A DNA stretch of 5,400 nucleotides, taken from positions 1 to 5,400 of the forward strand of contig JAIBJH010000192.1 in NCBI GenBank assembly GCA_020029455.1, written 5' to 3'. The position numbers and the translations under genes were made by a program. The notes beneath the pieces are model-generated. The model saw only the letters and a program-made list of their open reading frames with translations. It was not told the origin of the DNA and searched no databases. The stretch comes from Hyphomicrobiales bacterium (lineage in GTDB: Bacteria; Pseudomonadota; Alphaproteobacteria; Rhizobiales; Aestuariivirgaceae). Below, piece by piece: positions 1 to 5,400 of this stretch. Within the stretch, counting starts at the first letter, position 1; every line of letters begins with the position of its first letter.

Positions 1-40
1 GTGCGCCGGGTGGGGGCTACAACATGCGGTGACCCTCTCC

Positions 41-81
41 GTCATTGCTACGCAATGACACCTCCCCCGTAAAGGGGGAGG
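41..81. repeat. Pair of adjacent perfect inverted repeats (palindromic intergenic element)
   Basis: Two hairpin-forming palindromes lie side by side downstream of the DUF993 gene. The first (41-59) has 8-bp arms GTCATTGC / GCAATGAC around the loop TAC. The second (61-81) has 8-bp arms CCTCCCCC / GGGGGAGG around the loop GTAAA. One base separates them. C-rich/G-rich palindromes joined to a second short palindrome are a familiar form of dispersed intergenic repeat in alphaproteobacterial genomes; that this is one is inferred from its form, since only one copy is visible here. Neither arm is followed by a T-tract on either strand, so it is not a canonical intrinsic terminator, though the hairpins could stabilise the 3' end of the minus-strand transcript. 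The rest of 1-127 shows no supportable gene. Confidence 0.7.
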
Positions 82-127
82 AGACTCGCTCAAAGCTGAT
101 CACGCTCTAGGTCGCTTCGCCAAACTT

Positions 128-1267
128 TCACGCACCGTAGAGCGCCAGCAATTGCTTCATGCGCTTCACCGCAAGGGAAGGATCGCGCAACAACCGCGCC
201 CGGTCAGCCAGCTTGAAGGCCTCGATGAAATAGGGGAGCGGCCGCATCGCCTGCGCCCCGTTCATCATCACGAAATGGTCCTGGAAGCCGTTGAGCCAGG
301 CAAGGAACACAATTCCCGTCTTGTAGAACTGTGTTGGCGACCGGAAGATCAAGCGCGACAACGGCACCGTTGGTTTCATCAGCTTGTCGTACGTTTTCAT
401 GTCGCCCTTGGCATGAGCCGCAAGTGCCAACGATGCAGCTGGAGCAATGGCGTCAAAGATACCGAGCAGAGCATGTGAGTATCCTTCTTCGTCACCCTTT
501 ATGAGAGCCGGATAGTTGAAGTCATCGCCCGTATACATCTTGACGGATCGCGGCAACCTGCGGCGCGCAACAACTTCCTTCTGGTCATCCAGCAGTGAAA
601 TCTTGATGCCATCGACCTTCGCCACATTGGCATTGATCATGGCAAGGCAAGTCTCCAGCGTTTCAGTAAAGTCATCGCCGCCCCAATAGTCCTTGAGTGC
701 CGGATCAAACATCTCACCCAGCCAGTGCAGAATCACAGGTTGGTCGGCTTCGGCAAGAACACGCGAGTAGACCTTGATGTAGTCATTGGGGGACTTGGCA
801 GCTTTCACCAACGCACGGCTGGCCATCATGATCACCCGCCCACCGAGTTTCTGCACCGCATGAAGCTGTTCCAGATAGGCGCGCACCACATCATCGAGAG
901 ATCGGGCGTCCTGCGGATTGAGATGGTCTGTGCCGACACCCGAAGCAATTTGACTGGCACGCGGACCAGCCGCTTCCAATGAGCGCCGTATCAATTCCAG
1001 CGCACTTGGCCAATTGAGCCCCATGCCGCGTTGTGAAGTATCCATCGCTTCGGCAATGCCGAAACCAAGATCGAGAAGATATTTCCGGTAGGCCAGCGTT
1101 GCCTTCCAGTCGATGGCGGGCGCACCGCTCGGCTCTGCCGCTGAAAGTGGGTCCGCCACCACATGGGCCGCCGCAAAGGCGATGCGCTTGAACGGAGCCT
1201 TGGATTTCCGCACCGGAAGAGGATCGGCATGGAGCTTGTAGGTCTCCTTTGGAAAAGTGATCTTCAT
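128..1267 (-). CDS. DUF993 family protein (dihydrodipicolinate synthase/N-acetylneuraminate lyase superfamily), reaction unknown
   Basis: This 379-residue soluble protein is recognised as DUF993, usually annotated as a dihydrodipicolinate synthase family protein. No experimentally established reaction is known to me. The TIM-barrel aldolase relation shows in three places. VDGIKIS (residues 218-224) matches the Schiff-base lysine motif of DapA-type enzymes, making K222 the probable catalytic lysine. QPVILHWL (176-183) matches the strand that in DapA reads PxILYNVP. TGDDFNYPALIKG (246-258) matches the later GDD segment. At the position of DapA's conserved tyrosine this protein has His181, so it is unlikely to be a true DapA. 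There is no signal peptide or membrane segment. The ATG start lies 1 nt after the SDR stop (TGAGATG) with only a weak Shine-Dalgarno, which suggests translational coupling. It is the last gene of the TetR-SDR-DUF993 operon. An aldolase/lyase or hydrolase step in a catabolic pathway is inference. Confidence 0.88.
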   Translation of the reverse strand: MKITFPKETYKLHADPLPVRKSKAPFKRIAFAAAHVVADPLSAAEPSGAPAIDWKATLAYRKYLLDLGFGIAEAMDTSQRGMGLNWPSALELIRRSLEAAGPRASQIASGVGTDHLNPQDARSLDDVVRAYLEQLHAVQKLGGRVIMMASRALVKAAKSPNDYIKVYSRVLAEADQPVILHWLGEMFDPALKDYWGGDDFTETLETCLAMINANVAKVDGIKISLLDDQKEVVARRRLPRSVKMYTGDDFNYPALIKGDEEGYSHALLGIFDAIAPAASLALAAHAKGDMKTYDKLMKPTVPLSRLIFRSPTQFYKTGIVFLAWLNGFQDHFVMMNGAQAMRPLPYFIEAFKLADRARLLRDPSLAVKRMKQLLALYGA

Positions 1268-1268
1268 C

Positions 1269-2027
1269 TCAATACCGCACCGTCATCAGTCCGCCATCGG
1301 CGCGCACCACTTGTCCACTTGTGTAGGGAAGGAGGCCTTGCGCCATTGTCACTGCGATACGCGCCACTTCTTCAGGCTGTCCGAAGCGCTTGATGACGGT
1401 AAGCCCGCCTTCAATCAACGCATCATATTTCCCGCGTGAGGGTGCCGTCATATCGGTAGCTATAAAACCCGGCTGGATTTCATAGACGCCGATGTCCTCA
1501 TCCGATAGGCGGCTGGCGAAGAGCTTGGTCATCATGGAGGCACCCGCCTTCGATATGCAGTATTCGCCGCGCGTGATCGACGCTGCTTCTGCATTCGTCG
1601 ACGTGATGTTGATAATGGCGCGATGACAGTGCGATGGCACTTCACGCAACCGCTTCGCAAAAGCCTGTGTCAGGAAAAAGGTGCCGCGCGTATTCACATT
1701 GATGCAGCGGTCAAAGCTTTCAGGCGTCGCCTCCAACAGATCGCCCCGCGACATGACCGAAACACCCGCATTGTTGATCAGTGTTGTGAGCGGTCCCAGC
1801 GCCGCCGCCGCGTCGTCCAGCAGTCGCTCATGATCCTCAAGTTTCGAAATATCGGCCACAATTGTAGCTGTCTTCATGCCCATGTCGGCAATTGCCTTGG
1901 ACACGGCCGTCAAATCGCCACCGTCCTCGATGTCCGATACCGCCACGTCAAAATCCGCTGCAGCCAGCGCCAGTGCAATGGCCTTGCCGATGCCGCGCCT
2001 GGCGCCCGTGACCAGCACCTGTCCCAT
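1269..2027 (-). CDS. SDR family NAD(P)-dependent oxidoreductase, FabG-like (3-ketoacyl-ACP reductase type annotation)
   Basis: This 252-residue classical short-chain dehydrogenase/reductase is a cytosolic Rossmann-fold enzyme that interconverts a hydroxyl and a carbonyl group with a nicotinamide cofactor. All hallmarks are present: the cofactor motif TGARRGIG (residues 7-14), NNAG (85-88), the NVN segment with catalytic Asn112, Ser143 in NITST, the YCISK motif with Tyr156 and Lys160, and PG (186-187). Asp32 at the end of the second strand favours NAD(H), while Arg10/Arg11 in the glycine-rich loop leave NADP(H) possible. Length is normal for the family. The ATG overlaps the TetR stop by one base (TGATG), with a good ribosome site 8 nt upstream. 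FabG-like labels are common for such proteins, but the position in a catabolic-looking operon rather than beside fatty-acid synthesis genes argues for a pathway-specific alcohol dehydrogenase or ketone reductase. Substrate unknown. Confidence 0.93.
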   Translation of the reverse strand: MGQVLVTGARRGIGKAIALALAAADFDVAVSDIEDGGDLTAVSKAIADMGMKTATIVADISKLEDHERLLDDAAAALGPLTTLINNAGVSVMSRGDLLEATPESFDRCINVNTRGTFFLTQAFAKRLREVPSHCHRAIINITSTNAEAASITRGEYCISKAGASMMTKLFASRLSDEDIGVYEIQPGFIATDMTAPSRGKYDALIEGGLTVIKRFGQPEEVARIAVTMAQGLLPYTSGQVVRADGGLMTVRY

Positions 2028-2689
2028 CAGGCCAATCCCTTCGAGAGGGCTTCCGGCGTGCAGACAATACGCAGGATTGAGTCCACATTGAAGGCGCCGC
2101 GCTTCTTCAAGGCATCCTCAGTCATCATCTCCCGACCATAAACAATCTCGCCGGTGTAGCGGTTGTTGAGATAGTAGAAACCCAATCCTGCAAGGGCGAT
2201 GAGTATTTGCACAGGGTCCAGATTCGGGCGGAATGCACCAGATGCAGCACCCCTCTTGAGGAGATCGCGCATGCGCTCGACAAAGGGGCGGTTCATCTCG
2301 TCCATCAGTGCCGACGCCCTGAGATGCCGAGCCTTGTGCAGGTTCTCGCTATTGACCAGCGTGATGAATTCGGGGTTCGCGAGATAATAGCTCCATGTGA
2401 ATTCCATGAGCCGGCGCAGTGCGGTCGCGGGATCGTCAGCCTCGATGTTGAGCTCCGCTTCGGCACGGCGAAAATCGCCATAGGCGTCCTCAAGCGTGCG
2501 GCGGAACAGGGCTTCCTTGTTGCCGAAGTAGTGATAGAGCATCCGCTTGTTGGATTTGGCTTTGGCGGCAATTTTGTCCACGCGCGCCCCGCCCAGTCCG
2601 GAACGCGCGAATTCATGCTTTGCCGCTTGCAATATGCGCTTCTGCGTGGCGGCAGGGTCACGGGGCAGGACTTCCTTGGCGCGGGGCAC
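2027..2689 (-). CDS. TetR/AcrR family transcriptional regulator
   Basis: This 220-residue protein has the TetR layout. An N-terminal DNA-binding domain (about residues 15-63) carries the helix-turn-helix ARVDKIAAKAKSNKRMLYHYF (35-55), with the recognition helix ending in the typical LYHYFGNKEALF. An all-helical ligand-binding and dimerisation domain follows (about 80-215). The C-terminal part resembles the TetR_C type found in several catabolic repressors, a tentative assignment. The start is GTG at 2689: no other start codon occurs in frame between it and an upstream in-frame stop in the intergenic region, and AAGAGGG lies just upstream. It is the first gene of the minus operon and is divergent from the GMC gene. 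A perfect palindrome in the gap is its probable operator, so it likely represses both its own operon and the GMC-CoA-transferase unit until an effector, perhaps a pathway substrate or acyl-CoA, binds. Effector identity is unknown. Confidence 0.93.
   Translation of the reverse strand: MPRAKEVLPRDPAATQKRILQAAKHEFARSGLGGARVDKIAAKAKSNKRMLYHYFGNKEALFRRTLEDAYGDFRRAEAELNIEADDPATALRRLMEFTWSYYLANPEFITLVNSENLHKARHLRASALMDEMNRPFVERMRDLLKRGAASGAFRPNLDPVQILIALAGLGFYYLNNRYTGEIVYGREMMTEDALKKRGAFNVDSILRIVCTPEALSKGLA
2036..2042 (-). promoter_or_regulatory. Ribosome binding site of the SDR gene inside the TetR 3' end
   Basis: On the minus strand GAAGGGA lies within the last codons of the TetR gene, 8 nt before the SDR ATG. 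It supports the ATG at 2027 as the start even though that codon overlaps the preceding stop codon in a TGATG junction. Confidence 0.6.
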
Positions 2690-2693
2690 AGTT

Positions 2694-2700
2694 CCCTCTT
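2694..2700 (-). promoter_or_regulatory. Ribosome binding site that fixes the GTG start of the TetR gene
   Basis: The minus strand reads AAGAGGG followed by AACT and then GTG. This purine-rich Shine-Dalgarno sequence at normal distance supports GTG at 2689 as the start codon. The next in-frame ATG is Met50, inside the DNA-binding helix, which would destroy the domain. Confidence 0.65.
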
Positions 2701-2726
2701 GAAATAACCATTTGGTTATTTATAAG
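2699..2726 (+). promoter_or_regulatory. Predicted sigma-70-type promoter of the GMC/CoA-transferase operon
   Basis: A -35 candidate TTGAAA (2699-2704) and a -10 candidate TATAAG (2721-2726) are separated by 16 bp, both close to the sigma-70 consensus. Transcription would begin near 2733, leaving a leader of about 20 nt before the ATG at 2756. Nearly the whole spacer is the palindrome at 2702-2721, so a bound repressor would cover both promoter elements. This is a reading of consensus only; no start site is known. Confidence 0.55.
2702..2721. promoter_or_regulatory. Probable TetR operator: perfect 9-2-9 palindrome
   Basis: Arms AAATAACCA (2702-2710) and TGGTTATTT (2713-2721) are exact reverse complements around a central TT. 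It is AT-rich compared with the surrounding genes and lies midway in the 66-bp divergent gap between the TetR and GMC genes. A site of this size and symmetry is typical for TetR-family dimers, which usually bind next to their own gene. Its overlap with the spacer of the rightward promoter and with the -10 of a possible leftward promoter would let one protein control both directions. The palindrome is seen directly; binding by this regulator is inferred. Confidence 0.78.
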
Positions 2727-2747
2727 GGAGGCAGTTCGACAAGGCAA
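2719..2747 (-). promoter_or_regulatory. Possible promoter of the TetR-SDR-DUF993 operon
   Basis: On the minus strand TTGCCT (2747-2742) and TATAAA (2724-2719) are spaced by 17 bp. Transcription would start near 2712, inside the palindrome, with a leader of about 20 nt before the GTG at 2689. The -10 overlaps the operator and also overlaps the -10 of the opposing promoter, so the two promoters would compete as well as share a repressor. The -35 match is modest. Confidence 0.4.
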
Positions 2748-2755
2748 GCACGGAA

Positions 2756-4351
2756 ATGGCGGAAGGATATGACTACATCATTGTTGGCGGAGGCTCGGCC
2801 GGATGCGTCATGGCGGCCCGTCTGTCGGAAATGCCGGATGCCCGCATCCTGCTGATCGAGGCGGGACCGCGCGACACCAACCCCTTCATCCATATGCCGG
2901 TCGGTTTCTTCAAGATGACGGGTGGCCCCTTGACCTGGGGCTACCAGACATCGTCGCTCGCTCACGCCAACAACCGCACCGCAGTCTATCCTCAGGCCCG
3001 TGTATTGGGTGGCGGTTCCTCGATCAATGCACAGGTCTACACCCGCGGTGTGCCGGAAGACTATGACCACTGGGCCAAAGAACTGGGCTGCAAGGGCTGG
3101 GCAGCCCGTGACCTGCAACCCTACTTCGTGAAGTCGGAAGGCAACACCAGGCTCGGCGGCAAGGATCATGGCATTGATGGTCCGCTTGGTGTCTCCGATT
3201 TGCCGTCACCAAACCGTGTCTCGCTCGCCTATGTCCAGGGCTGCATGGAATTCGGCATGCCCTTCAATCCGGATTTCAATTCCGGAAAGCAGGAAGGTGC
3301 TGGGCTTTATCAGACGACAACGCTGAACGGCCGCCGCTGCAGCGCCGCCGTGGGCTATTTGCGGCCCGCACAGAAGCGGCCAAATCTGACCGTGCGCACA
3401 GACCTCTTCGTCAATCGCATCATTGTTGAGAAGAACAGGGCCATTGCCGTAGAAGTCATCGAAGGGCCGCTTACACGGCGTATCAACGCATCACGCGAAG
3501 TCATTGTGACAGCTGGAGCAATCGGCTCTCCGAAACTCCTGATGTTGTCAGGCATTGGCAATGCCAAGCACCTCAAATCCGTGGGCGTCGAAGCCAGCCA
3601 TAGTTTGCCCGGTGTCGGTGAAAACCTGCACGACCATTTCTCAACGGACGTGACGTGGGTGCTCACCGGCCCTCACTCCTACGACAAATACAAGAAGAAG
3701 CATTGGCAGCTCTTGGCTGGCATTCAGTACCTCTTGTTCCGCAATGGCCCGGTCTCATCCAACATTGTTGAAGCGGGCGCCTTCTGGTGGGGTGATCGCA
3801 AGGAGAAAGTGCCGGACCTTCAGTTTCATTTCCTCGCCGGAGCAGGTGTTGAAGAAGGTGTGGGCACCGTACCCGGCGGCAATGGTGCCACCTGCAACTC
3901 CTATCACACACGGCCCCGTTCCCGCGGCTGGGTGCGCTTGCGCTCCAACAACCCGGCAGATGCGCCGGATATCAATCCAAATTCATTCGCAGAACCCTAT
4001 GACCTCGACCGCCACATTGACGGCATCAAGGTAACGCAGGCCGTGGGCCAGACCCGTGCGATGCGGAAGTATGTCGACCGCGAACATTTTCCGGGGCCGG
4101 GCGTGAAGACCAAGGCAGACTATGTCGCTGTCGCCAGAGCCAATGCGCGCTCGTCCTATCACCCAGTGGGCACCTGCAAGATGGGTGTGGATGACATGGC
4201 GGTTGTTGATACGCAGTGCCGGGTACATGGCATCGAACGATTGCGTGTCTGCGATAGCTCCATCATGCCGCAGGTGGTTTCCTCCAACACCAATGCGCCC
4301 ACCATCGCCATTGCTGAAAAGGCCGCGGACCTGATCCGCGGCAACAGGTGA
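2756..4351 (+). CDS. GMC family FAD-dependent oxidoreductase (choline/alcohol dehydrogenase type)
   Basis: This complete 531-residue glucose-methanol-choline family flavoprotein oxidises a primary or secondary alcohol with FAD. Visible features in order are the FAD-binding motif YIIVGGGSAG (residues 7-16), the ribose-binding Glu35 in LLIEAG, GMC signature 1 (81-98, ARVLGGGSSINA...), GMC signature 2 (254-268, GAIGSPKLLMLSGIG), and the C-terminal active site with His469 in SYHPVGTCKMG and Asn513 in NTNAPT. Signature 1 has Asn91 where covalently flavinylated relatives such as choline oxidase carry His, so FAD is probably non-covalent. There is no signal peptide or membrane anchor, so it is likely cytoplasmic; dehydrogenase and oxidase chemistry cannot be separated by sequence. 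ATG 2756 is the first possible start after an in-frame stop, with only a weak AAGG 11 nt upstream. BetA-like labels are likely in databases, but the absence of betaine genes nearby argues against choline. It probably forms an operon with the following CoA-transferase. Confidence 0.95.
   Translation: MAEGYDYIIVGGGSAGCVMAARLSEMPDARILLIEAGPRDTNPFIHMPVGFFKMTGGPLTWGYQTSSLAHANNRTAVYPQARVLGGGSSINAQVYTRGVPEDYDHWAKELGCKGWAARDLQPYFVKSEGNTRLGGKDHGIDGPLGVSDLPSPNRVSLAYVQGCMEFGMPFNPDFNSGKQEGAGLYQTTTLNGRRCSAAVGYLRPAQKRPNLTVRTDLFVNRIIVEKNRAIAVEVIEGPLTRRINASREVIVTAGAIGSPKLLMLSGIGNAKHLKSVGVEASHSLPGVGENLHDHFSTDVTWVLTGPHSYDKYKKKHWQLLAGIQYLLFRNGPVSSNIVEAGAFWWGDRKEKVPDLQFHFLAGAGVEEGVGTVPGGNGATCNSYHTRPRSRGWVRLRSNNPADAPDINPNSFAEPYDLDRHIDGIKVTQAVGQTRAMRKYVDREHFPGPGVKTKADYVAVARANARSSYHPVGTCKMGVDDMAVVDTQCRVHGIERLRVCDSSIMPQVVSSNTNAPTIAIAEKAADLIRGNR
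4322..4342 (+). other. GC-rich hairpin just before the CoA-transferase ribosome binding site
   Basis: Arms GCCGCGGA (4322-4329) and TCCGCGGC (4335-4342) are exact complements around the 5-nt loop CCTGA. The hairpin is within the last codons of the GMC gene, 3 nt before the AGGTGA ribosome site (4346-4351) of the CoA-transferase, which overlaps the GMC stop. There is no T-tract, so it is not an intrinsic terminator. It could influence translation or stability at the junction, or be a chance result of GC-rich codons. Confidence 0.45.
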
Positions 4352-4354
4352 AGA

Positions 4355-5400
4355 ATGCCGAAGATCGTTACCGCAGCGGAAGCGGTGAAATATATTGCCG
4401 ATAGCGCAACCGTGGTGGTCAATTCCTCGTCTGGACTTAACTGTCCTGACGATGTGTTGAAGGCACTTGGAGAGAGATTCCGCAGCAAAGGGCAGCCACG
4501 CAATCTCACCATGCTGCACCCGATCGCGGCGGGGGACATGTTTGGCATCAGGGGCATCGATCACATTGCAGAAGATGACCTGATTGCCCGCGTGATCGCG
4601 GGTTCCTATCCGTCGGGGCCATCGACATCCGAGCCGCCACGCATCTGGCAGATGATTACCGGCAACAGGATCGCCGCCTACAATGTTCCGTCCGGCATCA
4701 TGTTCGACATGCTGCGCGAGGCGGCGGCAAAGCGTCCAGGAACTTTGACGAAAGTAGGCCTCGACACCTTCGTTGATCCTGCACGCGAAGGCTGCGCCAT
4801 GAATGACAAGGCTGTAGCTTCTCCGATCGTGCGCAAGGTAGATTTTGATGGCGGCGAATGGCTCTATTTCCCGGCCATTGTTCCAAACGTGGCGATCATT
4901 CGGGGTTCAGCGTCAGACTCGCGCGGCAATATCAGCATGGAACAGGAAGGCGCCTATCTTGGCGCCATGGACGCCGCACTTGCCGCCCACAATAACGGCG
5001 GCATCGTTATCGCCCAGGTGAAGAAGATCGTTGCCGATGATTCCATCCGCCCCCACCAAGTGCGCGTTCCGGGCATTCTAGTCGACTACATCGTGGAAGC
5101 GCCGGAACAGTGGCAGACCACGCAGACACCTTATGATGCAGCGATCTCAGGCGAAGAAACGCGGGAACTGTCCAGTTTCTCGCTGATGGAATTCGGCACT
5201 GGCAAGGTGATAGCCCGCCGTGTAGCACAGGAGCTGAAACCGGGTTGGGCGGTGAACTTGGGCTTTGGCGTTTCCGCCAATGTGCCGCGCATCTTTATTG
5301 AAGAGGGCCTGCATGGAAAATGCACCTGGGTGATCGAACAGGGGGCAGTTGGCGGCGTGCCGCTTCTTGATTTCCAGTTTGGCTGCGCCGCCAATGCCGA
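4355..5400 (+). CDS. Acyl-CoA:acetate/3-ketoacid CoA-transferase, two-domain YdiF-like type (3' end outside window)
   Basis: The frame opens at ATG 4355, 3 nt after the GMC stop, and stays open for 348 codons to the window edge. Family I CoA-transferases move CoA between acyl-CoA and a free acid through a glutamyl-CoA thioester. Here the alpha- and beta-like domains are fused in one chain, as in E. coli YdiF and mammalian SCOT, whose members run to roughly 520-530 residues, so about the last third is missing. Visible features are the N-terminal domain with VVVNSSSGLNCPDDVLKAL (about residues 20-38), the start of the second domain with the glycine-rich VNLGFGVSANVP (300-311), and WVIEQGAVGG, whose Glu328 matches the conserved catalytic glutamate of the E-x-G motif. 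The ribosome site AGGTGA overlaps the GMC stop codon, so translation is probably coupled. Its likely role is to activate the acid formed by the upstream oxidation for CoA-dependent breakdown. The precise acid and CoA donor are unknown. Confidence 0.93.
   Translation, partial: MPKIVTAAEAVKYIADSATVVVNSSSGLNCPDDVLKALGERFRSKGQPRNLTMLHPIAAGDMFGIRGIDHIAEDDLIARVIAGSYPSGPSTSEPPRIWQMITGNRIAAYNVPSGIMFDMLREAAAKRPGTLTKVGLDTFVDPAREGCAMNDKAVASPIVRKVDFDGGEWLYFPAIVPNVAIIRGSASDSRGNISMEQEGAYLGAMDAALAAHNNGGIVIAQVKKIVADDSIRPHQVRVPGILVDYIVEAPEQWQTTQTPYDAAISGEETRELSSFSLMEFGTGKVIARRVAQELKPGWAVNLGFGVSANVPRIFIEEGLHGKCTWVIEQGAVGGVPLLDFQFGCAANA

Noticed and set aside
3..32. Possible last codons of a plus-strand gene entering from the left (frame ending APGGGYNMR then TGA)
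   Set aside because: Nine residues are too few to recognise, another frame is also open from position 1 to 72, and the sequence may belong to the repeat element. The sequence left of the window is needed to decide.
61..81. Intrinsic terminator for the minus-strand operon
   Set aside because: The hairpin is good, but no run of T follows it on the minus strand (nor on the plus strand), so it lacks the second half of a canonical terminator.
1623..2141. 172-residue plus-strand open frame antisense to the SDR and TetR genes
   Set aside because: Composition rich in Arg, His, Cys and Gln without motifs is typical of a shadow frame; both genes on the other strand carry full family signatures.
2207..2707. 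166-residue plus-strand open frame antisense to the TetR gene
   Set aside because: It is a shadow of the TetR coding frame with no motifs, and it runs into the TetR ribosome site and operator.
2720..3169. 149-residue minus-strand open frame over the GMC 5' end and the intergenic region
   Set aside because: It is antisense to the FAD-binding domain of the GMC gene, ends in the regulatory gap, and has no family resemblance.
4352..4354. Independent promoter for the CoA-transferase gene
   Set aside because: Only 3 nt separate it from the GMC gene and I saw no convincing -35/-10 pair in the last part of the GMC gene; cotranscription is simpler.
3983..4564. 193-residue open frame on the minus strand across the GMC/CoA-transferase junction
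   Set aside because: It lies antisense to two convincingly conserved genes, crosses their junction, and its translation shows no recognisable motif. Long antisense frames are expected in G+C-rich coding DNA.

Overview
The window looks like chromosomal DNA of an alphaproteobacterium, most likely of the Hyphomicrobiales (rhizobia and relatives). The reasons are the moderately high G+C coding style, the compact operons, the mix of families (DUF993, FabG-like SDR, TetR, GMC oxidoreductase, two-domain CoA-transferase), and a palindromic intergenic repeat at the left edge of a kind common in that order. Genus cannot be decided from the sequence alone.

Layout. Positions 1-127 are non-coding or the extreme end of a neighbouring gene and carry two adjacent perfect inverted repeats (41-59 and 61-81). 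A three-gene minus-strand operon follows, transcribed from 2689 down to 128: a TetR-type repressor (2027-2689, GTG start), an SDR dehydrogenase/reductase (1269-2027) and a DUF993 protein of the DHDPS/NAL aldolase superfamily (128-1267). Its junctions are extremely tight: a 1-nt TGATG overlap, then a 1-nt gap. A 66-bp divergent intergenic region (2690-2755) holds a perfect 9+2+9 palindrome at 2702-2721, the probable TetR operator, sitting in the spacer of a good promoter for the plus-strand genes. On the plus strand a complete GMC flavoprotein dehydrogenase (2756-4351) is followed after 3 nt by an acyl-CoA:acetate/3-ketoacid CoA-transferase (from 4355) that is still open at the right edge, with about two thirds of the protein visible including its catalytic glutamate.

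How the genes may work together. The two divergent units share one operator region, so they are probably one regulon controlled by the TetR protein. The enzymes suggest catabolism of a small organic compound: an FAD-dependent oxidation of an alcohol (GMC), an NAD(P)-dependent alcohol/ketone step (SDR), a Schiff-base aldolase or lyase-like step (DUF993), and CoA activation of the resulting carboxylic or keto acid (CoA-transferase). No substrate can be named from the sequence. That combination, with a DUF of unknown reaction inside it, is the most interesting aspect of the window. I see no mobile elements, CRISPR arrays, tRNA or rRNA genes.
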